DNA of 64,000 bases, taken from NCBI GenBank assembly GCA_036877525.1, contig JAZGTH010000005.1, positions 13,022,501-13,086,500 of the forward strand, written 5' to 3'. Of the stretch, positions 1 through 12,074 are shown piece by piece (position 1 is the first letter of the stretch; each line of letters starts with the position of its first letter). Made by a program: the position numbers and the translations under genes. The DNA is from Chromobotia macracanthus. Its lineage: Eukaryota > Chordata > Actinopteri > Cypriniformes > Botiidae. A model generated the notes under the pieces. It saw only the letters and a program-made list of their open reading frames with translations. It did not search any database and was not told the DNA's origin.

Positions 1-1246
1 GCCCCGCAGTGCACTTCTATAATAATCAACCTTCACAGCTGAGAAAATTACAGATTTTGAGAGATTCCCTGACAGTTTTGGAGGTGAAACCTCTGACTTC
101 TTTTCTAAAGGAGATGTCATCTTTCTCAAACATGGGGCAGAAGATAATCACAGATAATTATAGTCGTGTGATAAATACAACCGTCCTCGCTGTACCCAGA
201 GGTCTGTGTCAAACGCTGCCCAGCCCATGCAGGAAGTACCACGTTTCTGTGCTGAAAATTGCAGAGCGCTAATAAATTAAACGCTGATGAACACCCATTT
301 ATATTTTTGCGGGTGTCTGTGTGCGTGTGAGGAAAGTGCTCGCTGTTTTGTTCTCAGAATTATTATTTAATTTCAAAAGCCGGTGCAGAAAACGTCAGCA
401 GCCATGAGAATGAGCTCTTGTGTCGTAATGATGGTGGCTGGCACAGATTCATGCTTATCACTAGTCTGTGCTGTTTACAATAACACCTTCACCACCTTCG
501 TAAGCGTCTGTGGGGAAACGGGATTAAGAAAAATGCTCAGCATTAGATTGGAGCCTGCGGTGCTAAAATGTCTTTCCATCTCTCATCCTGGGCAGCCAGC
601 TGATGGATATCAGAACACTGCAGTAACAGGCAGGCTGGTGGATGGCCCGACGGTTCCTCACCTGGTTGGACAGGGTGAGAGTCACAAATTCAGTATTTAG
701 AACTATACACCAGTGGTTCTCAACAGGTCAGTTGTGAGTCAAAATAAGGCCCACATGTGTATTCTGCAGACAGCAGGGACCCCAAGCTAAATGTAAATAG
801 ATGATTAAAACAGCTCTGACAGCTTTTCAACAGGTGTGTGAGGGGAGAACTGGGAACTGTGGACAGCCAGACACCTGATGTGTGTATAAATGACAACCAT
901 ATGCCAAAATAGTCAAAACTAGCATCTGTTCAGACATGACTGAAGTTCTCATATGTGATGATATGAATCTTGGGGACTGACTGTGGTGATTAAACTCCGA
1001 GACTTGACTGGGGAAACACGCAACATCTGTAATGACAGAAAACATTTGCTGCTGAGAGTTGATGCTGTGCAATCAAGTGTAGAGAGAGACAGCAGGTATT
1101 TTACACATTACCTTTATAATCAAATCAATGTGTGTAACCTGTAACGGCACCCTAGTGTTCCTGCAGAAATAAAACAAACGGTTAAACCTAACTAACTAAT
1201 ATAGTTTGATGGTCTTAGCTGGTTTCTACAGTATTCAGCAACTTAT

Positions 1247-1560
1247 ACCCAGCTAACAATTCTGGGTTGTAAGAATGTTTTCCTTTTGTTTTGAATGTTC
1301 CAGAAATGCTCAAAACGTCCATTTTTCAGACCTGTATTAATGTTATTGCTTGGTTACAAGAACATTATTCAAAAACATTTTTAAAAGCATCAACTTAAAA
1401 ATAATTTGATATATGATATGCAATGTTAAAAAATGTTCTACTAACATCACTGCAAGAACTTTTTTGATAAGTTTAATAACTTATAAAAAATAAATAAATA
1501 ACTTTTATGAAATAACTTTTAGAGAACGTTAGACAACAATCCTAAAATGTTTCCTGGGTT
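1247..1560 (-). mobile_element. AGCTAACA-family MITE, near full length
   Basis: Begins CCCAGCTAACAATTCTGGGT and ends near TTTCCTGGGTT, about 314 bp. Internal pieces AACATTATTCAAAAACATTT and AGAGAACGTTAGACAAC match the other copies read in reverse. No coding capacity. Confidence 0.75.
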
Positions 1561-2369
1561 GTTCAAATTTCACCGGCTCCACTGTTCATAACAGAAGTAA
1601 ATGAGTCTGACTGTCTGTTCTTGAAGAAGGAACTCGGCCTGTCTTCATCATCTTGACACGAACAGACCTTGGGCGGCATGACTACAGGTAAAAGCTTTCC
1701 AGCCATGACCAGAGTAAAGTGACCTGGCATCAGCGCTGATGTACTGTATCCTCATCTTTACATTAACAGGGTCCCATCAGGGTCACCTCTAAGTAAATGA
1801 ACCTGACTGTACTGGAGTCTGGTGATGTCTCTAGAGTTAGTGATTGATTGATAAGCCTGCTCTTGAACACTGGTTCAGGGACAGTTAATGTTTAATGAAG
1901 TGATTTAGCCCAATGGCCTTAACCTGCATTAAAGTTCAGGCTCGACTGACTCCCATCCCTCAAAATTACTTGTACAAAGACCACAAAGATCATTCAAAAC
2001 TACAGTGCTTGTAGAAGAACCTCACAGCTTTTCTGCTGATATTTTTGATACGTGAACTGAATTGTATATTATGTAAATCCATCATGAACCCCTCTGAGAG
2101 TTGATTGTTTGCAAAGTGTTACAACAAGCTAACAGGAAGTGCGAGCCTTGTTGTTTCATTCAAGATAGATTTGGGTTAGTGGAACATGAGTCTGTTGAGT
2201 GAGTGGAGCTATGGTCTAGCAGATCTTAGCCAGTCTATACAATGTCAGAGGCTGGAGTAAGATTCATTACAGAACTACAAAAACAGATCAGTCTAAAGGT
2301 CATTTCACAAATCAATAAACAATTAAAAGATATCAATACATTTACGAACAGGGTTAAGTACACGAAAAC

Positions 2370-2510
2370 AAAACACAAATGAGACCTTTTTAATATTGCC
2401 ACTTTTTCTCCTAGACAGCAATGAAAACAAATGGAAAACAAATAGAGAAATGTCCAGTTATTCAGATTTATAATCTCACATGAGTCTCCCCTAAAGGTCT
2501 GAAAAAAGCT
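2370..2510. repeat. Dispersed repeat, copy A
   Basis: Shares ACAAATGAGACCTTTTTAAT, a GACAGCAA motif, the AAATGGAAAACA region and a distal AGTCTCCCCTAAAGGTCTG with 23985-24170. The two are clearly related but divergent; the family is unknown. Confidence 0.5.
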
Positions 2511-3419
2511 CTCAGCCATGTCACAAAACCTCACTTCTTAAAAGTGGATGTTCTGGCATCTCACCACCACTCTATGACATCATCGATGACATCATCAGGA
2601 GGTACGAGGGCAGGCATAGGTCAGTGACTTTTGCCATATATTTGGGCTGATTCACATTCAGTGGAAGGCAGATGCATGTCCACTTCAGTGTGATTAGGCC
2701 GAAGTTAAGAGGCGGAACTGTACACAGACTATTAATGAATAATAGGTTGGAGATTTCATTACATTGACACACAACCTCTAAACCCTGTTGTGTGTATGTT
2801 TAAGCGTTCCATTCAGGCGTACAGTAACGCTCAGCTGGACGAACAGTCAGACTGGTGTTGTATCACAATACGGATCAAATGAAAAACAAACAGTACTATT
2901 TCATAAATGATGTGAGAAGATAAACGTCATGCGGCAGCTGTAAAATTATTCTAGTGTGGTGACACGCAAATAGAATAAAACACATTTGCATGATTACATA
3001 TTTTTTAATTCCATATGGAATTTTTCAGTTGTAAATGGAATGTAAATTGGATTCAATTCCATAGATATCGGATTGAAAAGAGAAAAAACTGTTAAGTGTA
3101 ACATATTTACCAAACACAAAAATCTCCTGAGATCAACCATTTGACATCCACTTTTAAGCTACAGTTTCTGTTTCAAAGGCTTAACAAAGCCAAATTGAAC
3201 TCTTTAAGGAACCTGGGAATGTGACTCACCTACTAACCCTAAATATTGAGGTTGCTTGAGGTATCTGAGACCTCCGATTGTGTGGTTTAATGAGGAGGGG
3301 TGTGCTGTCACCTGTGGTTGTCTCCTGGTAAAAGAATCAGGTCAACATCACAGACGTTCTCTACACTGAAGAGGAATTTTTACAAGCCAAAACTGGGGAC
3401 AGGAATATCATAGACACTA

Positions 3420-3540
3420 GAAATTAACCATAGCAACCATCCTGAACTACCAACACCCTGACAACGACCCACAACACTACAGTAACCATAACAATGCACC
3501 AAAAACCACTTAGAACCTCCAAATAACCACAATGCAACAT
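3420..3540. repeat. Degenerate CCATAGCAACCA-type repeat cluster
   Basis: Loose tandem units of about 10-12 bp: CCATAGCAACCATCC, CCAACACCCTGACAACGACC, CAGTAACCATAACAATGCAC, AAATAACCACAATGCAACA. Confidence 0.5.
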
Positions 3541-3599
3541 TCAACTTCCCAGTGTCATGCGAGCAATTTTTCTTGGTCAAGCAGTATTCATACATTTAG

Positions 3600-3880
3600 T
3601 GTTTATAGATCCACCCCCAAAATAACAAACACACAATGCAACAGGCAAATGCTATTGCTGATTGGCTAACAGATTTTTATGGTGCTGTATGGATCAGTCC
3701 GATCCACTTTGTTTTAGCTCCTGTTTACACAGAGAGAAAAATGTGCAAACACAATTTTTGTACACACACAAAACAGCTATCTAGCAAATATTCCATAAAT
3801 TATTTGTTTGGCTGTTGATTTCAATTCTCGACAGCATTTCTCTGAAATCACCTACTGCACCTTTAACAGTTTTAGACTTG
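3600..3880. repeat. Probable dispersed teleost repeat
   Basis: The stretch from ATCCACCCCCAAAATAACAA through GCTGATTGGCTAACAG to ATCACCTACTGCACCTTTAA resembles a repeat I have seen in cyprinid sequence, whose hallmark in reverse is TTAAAGGTGCAGTAGGTGAT. Boundaries are approximate. Confidence 0.45.
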
Positions 3881-4519
3881 TGCGTTTCTTCAACAGTTAT
3901 AAAGGCAGAGAAAAACTGCATTTGTTTTTTAACAATGAGTGTTTTGACAAAACATGTCTGATCTGAATTCACAAATGTGATTCAGCAGCCAGTGTACACG
4001 TGTGTAAACCGGTCTCTTCTTTACATTTGGCAAATGCTCCTCACGCTGCCTTTTGACTCAAGATGACAGCTTGGCACAGGAATAAAGGACTGGAGGAGAA
4101 GAGAAAACTAGGTCAAGAAACCCTGATTTTGCATTCCTGCACATGCTTACTGTGATACTGTATTAAGTCCATAATGATAAGTGAACTCAGAACTGGATAC
4201 AGTCAGTATGTGTATGCCATCACTCAGAACAGCCTAGCGACACGCAAACACGCTAGAAACCACCATATATATAGTCTGATGTTATTGTTTTTAAACACAC
4301 TGATCATTTACAATCATTGTAAATGTTGTTCACGTGGCTTTCTAATACAGATTCTTCGGCCACATTGAATGAACACGTTTTCATCTTATTTCATGTTCTA
4401 AAAGCAAAAAATACTTTCATATGCGCATTTTATTGTAACATCCTGTTTCTGTAGTATCGTATCAAACTCCCACTATAGGGCACAAGAATATCTTTACTGC
4501 CTCTTTACGGTGCAGTTTG

Positions 4520-4525
<6 letters not shown>

Positions 4526-4554
<29 letters not shown>
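4526..4554. repeat. (CT)n microsatellite
   Basis: About 14 uninterrupted CT units. Confidence 0.95.
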
Positions 4555-4557
<3 letters not shown>

Positions 4558-5685
4558 CTCTTCTGTAAAGTGGGTGCAGATGATGGATCTCCACACCTGG
4601 ATAACTCTCCTTGCCTCCCTCCAGACCGGCTGCGTCTCTCTCTCCATCAGCCATTCCCTTTGATCTGCCTTTTCAAAAAGATCTCCATGACTTGCTCAAG
4701 CAAGACATCGTTTGGAGAAACCCCGAGACTTTATACTGAAAAACTGCCCCAGTGTTCAGCCGTGAAACCCTGCTGGTGATGCTGAGAGCTGATCAAATCT
4801 GAGAAAGGTAGAGAGAATGGATGTCTGATAAGTCAACTGTAAAAAAACAACAGATTGAAAGGGAATACTACAGGGGTAGCACACACAACAGTACGTAACA
4901 AAAAACTATTACCACTGCAGCTTAGGAGTAATGACCCTTTAGAGACAACCTGTGTCAGAGATCAATCATCTCTCAATCACATCTGACCAATCAGAAAACA
5001 GCATGGGGTGACATCACTATCATACCAGTCCAACCTGTAAAATATAAAGGATTACAACAGGATGCTATTCTGTTCTATTCCTAACATTTCCAAAAATCAC
5101 ATTGTAATTACTCTTTCTGAACAAAGCTGCTTTAATTTATTGTTTTTAAGATCCACTGAGATTTATTAATATTTAAATTAGCCCCTCCAGCTCTGACTAC
5201 AGTAATACATTAAAATCAATGTTGAGTAGAAATTGTTTTCCTCAGCCATTTTACTGAAAGTTAGAGCAGATGAAAAATAACACTGTAACTGCAACAAACG
5301 ATAAAACAAAATCGTACTTTTAAATTGGATAGTTTACATTTATTGCAGGCGTTTAATGTTGTGTTCCTTAAAGCATGTTACATGTAAAGAACAAGTCAAG
5401 AACCTTACAGTTTTCCTTGTCTTTAAAACGCTGTCATCTTTATATTGACGTATCATGCGTAAACTGAACAGCTATTGTATATTTATTTTACTCTGTAAAG
5501 ACATGCAGTTTTCTGCACCTTGCCGTTTGGTCTATTTTAACGTTAAATGTATAATGAAGGCTGATCTTCTCACTTGTGTATCCGTGCTTACACGTGCGTG
5601 TATTAAACTGTGTGTCTAAGCAGCCACAGTACAGGTGCTAATGAGAGACGCGGCAGGGAACTTCCTGATTTTCTCACAGAAAGAG

Positions 5686-5744
5686 ATAGAGAGCGAGAGA
5701 GGGAGAGTGAGACAGCGAGAGAGAGTGAGAGCCAGAGAGAGTGA

Positions 5745-5788
<44 letters not shown>
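5686..5788. repeat. (GA)n microsatellite, imperfect
   Basis: GA-rich tract, imperfect to about 5748 (GAGAGAGGGAGAGTGAGACA and similar), then about 20 clean GA units. Confidence 0.95.
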
Positions 5789-5789
<1 letters not shown>

Positions 5790-6469
5790 GTGAAAGGAAA
5801 TGAGGACGAGAAAAAGGAAGCAGTGGAACAAAGAGGTGAGATGAACGATATAAAATAAATGTTGCAGGATCACATTCTGTAATGTCTTGACCTGCCTTTA
5901 TTGACCTGGAGTTACACAAACTTTTCTTGTGTCTCTGTTTACCTGCAAACCTTCTAATCAACAAAGAAATTCAGAAAAACAAAAATGAGTAACTGAGGGG
6001 AAAATACAGGAATACTTATATTATATAAATGAATGCAAAACATAACTGAAATACTATCAGTCTGCCATTCGTTTTTAAGAATATCTGTCAGTTATGTAGT
6101 GAAGTAATTATCAGTAACAGGGCTGGACTTGGTTTGTGAGCAATGACAACGGTGAAGAGAAACACGATGGCAGAGGCAGTTTAATTAGTGTTTACTCAAA
6201 CGTAAAGCTGAGTCAGTGATCCCTCACTCACTCTAGAGGTATTAGTGTCAATGAGGTCATGTATCCCTGATGCATCCCCGGAGGAATTACCTGGCAGGAT
6301 AAACCACACACCTGAAGATACTTCATGTTGTATTCACACCTCCAACAAAAGTCCATTGTGATGTAATCTAATGTCTACTGTCTATTGTGTACTGTCTGTT
6401 GAGGGTCTGTGTCTTATTTAGGGACCAGACTATCACAGACACTTTGGGGTTGGCTTTATTGACCTGGAC

Positions 6470-6575
6470 CAATAAGAAACCACCTAGCAACCACATGGCA
6501 ACACACGAAAAACCTCTCAGAATACTTAGGCAACCACATAGTAACACCCTAGCAACCACCTTGGAAACCACCCAC
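6470..6575. repeat. Degenerate CTAGCAACCA repeat cluster
   Basis: Units CCTAGCAACCACATGGCAAC, TTAGGCAACCACATAGTAAC, ACCCTAGCAACCACCTTGGA in a tandem arrangement. Confidence 0.6.
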
Positions 6576-7874
6576 ATCACTCTGGCTGCTACTTTTGCAA
6601 GTACAAATTTTACTGTATGTCCCTCTGCTTCTGTTTTTCTGTTGCTTATTTTTCACTGTCTTGCACTAATGTTCTCACGTCAGAGGTAAAACCTCACAAA
6701 CGTTGGAGGACAATTTAATTTCGATGCCCTGACGATGCCGCCTTTAATCTGCCCCCTTGTCAAGGTGGATAAATACACAGTGAAATGAGCCCACTTGACT
6801 GGTTTAGTGGACAAAATTGTTTTAGTTTGCACACAAGTCAGGCGCAGACTGAAGGGCTTGCAGAGGAAATTTTGACTCCAGACGGTGAGAAATGACCTTC
6901 AGTTTTGTCTGAGGTAAAATCATCAATCATTAACAAATAGAGGACAGGGGTGAAAATCAAGAACACAAACCAATCTGAATTCACATTACAGCACTCATCA
7001 TTAGCGAAAACACACTGCACTTCTCCTTTCACACCATAAGATAAATTTACTGCATTATCTTTGCTTGCAGAAAAATGCAACATTCAAGAATCAAGATTAA
7101 ACAGCTTTGTGGGCATGGTACAGGGGTCTTTATATTGCCAAAGCATAGAATAAGCATTAGATACACATATTTACACACAACCCACGCTTACAGAAAAGTC
7201 ACATGAATTTCACATGAGCTAAAACACCAGATCAGATGTGAAATGTGTGGTTTTGGAATATTTTTTGCGTGAATCCCATGTAAATTCCTACGGGAAACCC
7301 ATGGAACATTTTCATTAAACTCGTGTCAGAAAAGATGACATGTAAGACAGTGTCTGTTTCTATAAGGAGTTTTCTGGTCCCATAAGGGTGAACAATCAGA
7401 GGACAACAACACAGTGGATAGATGTTTTAAACATTCTAGAAAGCACAACCTCAATTCCCTTAATCCACATAACAGATTCATATTCACACAGTGCAGTTAA
7501 GGTAAAACATGAAACATCACATGCGAACTAGCACAAGGTCAACGGAAACTAAAACAGGATCATCCTGCGCTCGCTGTTAGTTTTCTGCTGCTGTGACATG
7601 GCAAGACGGAATCAGAGTAATAGTATTTTATTTCCCCACAGGCTATGGCGCAGACACAGCGGCCCGTGATACGAGATGGATCTGAGACAGGACTACACTT
7701 AAAGAATCTGAGCTAGAAAACATTGTTGTCATTCAGAGGGAACAGAATTATTAGACACACATCTGCTACTGTATCGGACATTTATTTAAGGTTCTCTTTT
7801 TTTTACTTTTCATTTTCCATTTTGCTAAAGTTTTTTCAAACAGGAAAACCATACAGATCTTAATCAGTGGCAAT

Positions 7875-7980
7875 AAACAACTCTCTAGCAACCAGCTACA
7901 ACACCCTAGCAACACCCCTGCATAGCAACGCACTCAAATCCATTTCAACAACTGCATGGCAACACCTTGGCAACCATAAA
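7875..7980. repeat. Degenerate CTAGCAACCA repeat cluster
   Basis: Units CTCTCTAGCAACCAGC, ACACCCTAGCAACACCCCTG, CATAGCAACGCACTC, GCATGGCAACACCTTGGCAA. Confidence 0.6.
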
Positions 7981-9215
7981 ACCCTAACATAGGGGCAATT
8001 TAAATAATGCATAAATAATCCTAGAGAAATATCTACAGTGAATGACTGGGCAGGAAGAGTCAGCCATTCTGAGGCAGAGGTCTATAGTTGTTTAATGATG
8101 AATGGTTGGCATGAAAGAGCATGTAATGTTTCACATTTGGATAAAATATCGAACTGAAAGTAAACATAACCTAATAGAAACACATCAGTCATAAGTTACA
8201 AAGGATGGTACAGATTCTGCTTCCTACATTTGTGCAAAACTCCCTTTTATTAATAAGAGATGTCCAATATAACATCACCCACAATGACAAAAATGACAAT
8301 AAAATTGAAACTGTTTATTTCTGTATGTCATCAGCAGTAAATCTACACAGTTTCTAATAAGATACTGAAGATCACTGATTTGAAATAACATTCACTTATC
8401 TCTTCTTGCAGTCCACTGAGATCTTTGTCAGCGTCTCAACACACGTGATTTAGCTCTTATCCTCTGTGGTCACTCTCTGGAAGCTATTAACTTGTGTTTA
8501 TAAATTACGCAATGTTTCGCCCCAAAACTGAAGTTACACAAGCCTTCTGGACGGCCCTGTAAGAGAACAGTTGGTATGCTAACTAATCCAGGCGAAACTC
8601 TGGCTTAAAGCAAAACCAGGAAAAAAATAAAAAAATAAAGCAATGTCAGGGGTAATGTTTTAACTGAGAGGTTTACATAATGACCCGATGCCAAATGTGC
8701 AGGTCATTTTCATTTAAGTTGAAGGTTGATGGAGGTTCCCTGTACACTCATCTTGCAGTAGTGAATCATCTTTGTTGTTAATATAGTCTTCAACCATCTC
8801 TGCACAGGAAACAAGACTTAATATTTCCAATTAATAACAATATAAATTGTACACCAGGGTATCTTTTTCTTAAAACACATGCACAAATTACACAGTAAGT
8901 ACTATTTGCTTCCTTCTTTGCTCTTTTTGTCTTTAAAACTTTACAAAAAAATGACCACAGTAACAAAAACAGCATATAAGGATGGCCTTATATAGGCCTT
9001 ATTATGGCCTTATATAAACTCTGCCTTTAGCATTAGTGACGTCGCTATTTTAAACTATTTACTTCCTGTGGCCTAGTACGTCGTAGACACGAGCACTACT
9101 GAGGGCCCTAGTCTACACATTGGAACACAACGATGATGTTCAGGAGAGACGACTATATACTCATTGTTATTTCCATTGTTGTTTCCTTCATTGTTATCAA
9201 CAAAAACAAGGAGGG

Positions 9216-10545
<1,330 letters not shown>

Positions 10546-10699
10546 GATATGACGGTATATACATACCATACTACATTTGTTTATTTGATGTATATGTGCG
10601 CCTTTATTCATAACAAATATATAATAAATATAACCACAGTTTTTGAAATGGTTACAATTTCAGTCTTTCCATCACACACGCAAACATGCAGATGCCCAA

Positions 10700-11063
10700 A
10701 TGCATTACATAAGCCTTATTTGCATCAGCACCATCGCATCAGAATCGTATACCTTTTGCACCCCAGCAGTCTGGAAACATACCCAAGCGGCGCACGATGG
10801 AAATTACGCGCCCGTTCACCGACAGTCCGCGCCGCGCCATGAGCCGCACTGACCCGCTCAATTCCGACAGTAGATGGCAGCAACCCAAGAAACCTCATCC
10901 CGTTGAGCTCACCACGACTCAGTCTGTCAGTGGTGCAGCGGCACTCGCACAGGAGGCAGCGCAGGTCCGAGACGTCCGATGAAACAGGAGAGACGCCAGC
11001 TGCCCCAGTCGAGCTTTACGCGCAGCCTGCGCTCCGCACCCGGACACGGCACGTCCTGAAACC
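10700..11063 (+). promoter_or_regulatory. hcn1: CpG-rich presumptive promoter and 5' UTR of hcn1
   Basis: GC and CpG content rise sharply from about 10785 and stay high through exon 1 and the first 200 bp of intron 1 (to about 11640), against AT-rich surroundings. The segment lies directly upstream of the hcn1 start codon and downstream of the poly(T)/poly(G) tract. I see no clear TATA box, which fits a CpG-island promoter. The transcription start cannot be fixed from sequence alone. Confidence 0.55.
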
Positions 11064-11413
11064 ATGGAAGACAAATGCAATTCATTCTCGAGCAACAAGG
11101 AGGAGAAAGCGGATGGGAATAATGTGTTCCAGAGGCAGGACTCGATCCTGAAGAAGAACAGCATGGGCAGCCAGAATACGAAGGACCACGGCAACTCTGT
11201 GGGTGTCAAGGAGGAAGCTACGGTCGGTTTGGACGATGGAGATGCTGCGTCCAGGCAATATGGATTTATGCAGCGGCAGTTTGGAGCCATGATGCAGCCC
11301 GGGGTGAATAAGTTCTCCCTGCGGATGTTCGGGAGTCAGAAAGCCGTGGAGAAGGAGCAGGAGAGAGTCCAGACGGCCGGATATTGGATCATTCATCCCT
11401 ATAGCGATTTTAG
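11064..11413 (+). CDS. hcn1: hcn1 coding exon 1: N-terminus and HCN domain
   Basis: This exon encodes residues 1-116 and two bases of codon 117, with the donor GTAAGG at 11414. The start is chosen because the ATG has a good context (GAAACCATGG) and opens a short acidic/polar N-terminus. The DHGNSV motif at residues 41-46 resembles the EHGNSV of mammalian HCN1. From about residue 65 (QYGFMQRQF, then NKFSLRMFGSQKAVEKEQER and HPYSDFR) it matches the conserved HCN domain, which contacts the voltage sensor and C-linker. Unlike mammalian HCN1, the N-terminus lacks the long glycine run. Confidence 0.95.
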
Positions 11414-12013
11414 GTAAGGAGTGCGGAAAGTCACCTTTCACACGATAAACGCGCTCCAGTGCGTCTGCGCTCGTTTCGGGGAGTCAGCGCGTAAAAGCGC
11501 AATGCCCTTGACCGCCATGTCGCCGAATAATCACCGCGGGACGCGTAAGACCAGACGGTCGTGTAAAAACATAGCCGTCCGTGTCTGCTGTAGGAATGAA
11601 TGAGGGATGGATACGACACCGGAGACGTGCTGGAGCGGAAACATAAGGATTGTTCTGTCGTTTTTCTCGCCCGTGTGGTTCACCAGGTAACGACCCATGC
11701 CAGTTTTAGCGCTGGGTTAGTCGATTTAACGCTGTAATCGTGTTAGATGAATGGAGGAGACTGGCGGCCTCAGAAGTGTTTCATGTACAGTTTATATTGC
11801 TTATCTAAGATGGAGCAATGGCACAGTAACTTCAGATTAAACAACAACAAATAAAGACTCCGGCGCCTTTTAATAGTGTCACACATTTATATGGGACGAG
11901 GCTAATGTACATTATTACATAACCAATATAATAACAATAACCACATAGAGATGTGCCCCAAAGCGAGCTGTTTAGTCCACTGAGGTTTAAAGTCTCCTGT
12001 TAGTTCACCTCAT

Positions 12014-12074
<61 letters not shown>

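Noticed and set aside
709..900. CCAGTGGTTCTCAAC start resembling a hAT-type terminal repeat
   Set aside because: I could not find a matching inverted end or an 8-bp duplication; left unannotated. A similar weak trace at about 27060 (GTTTCTCAACCGGGGG) was rejected for the same reason.
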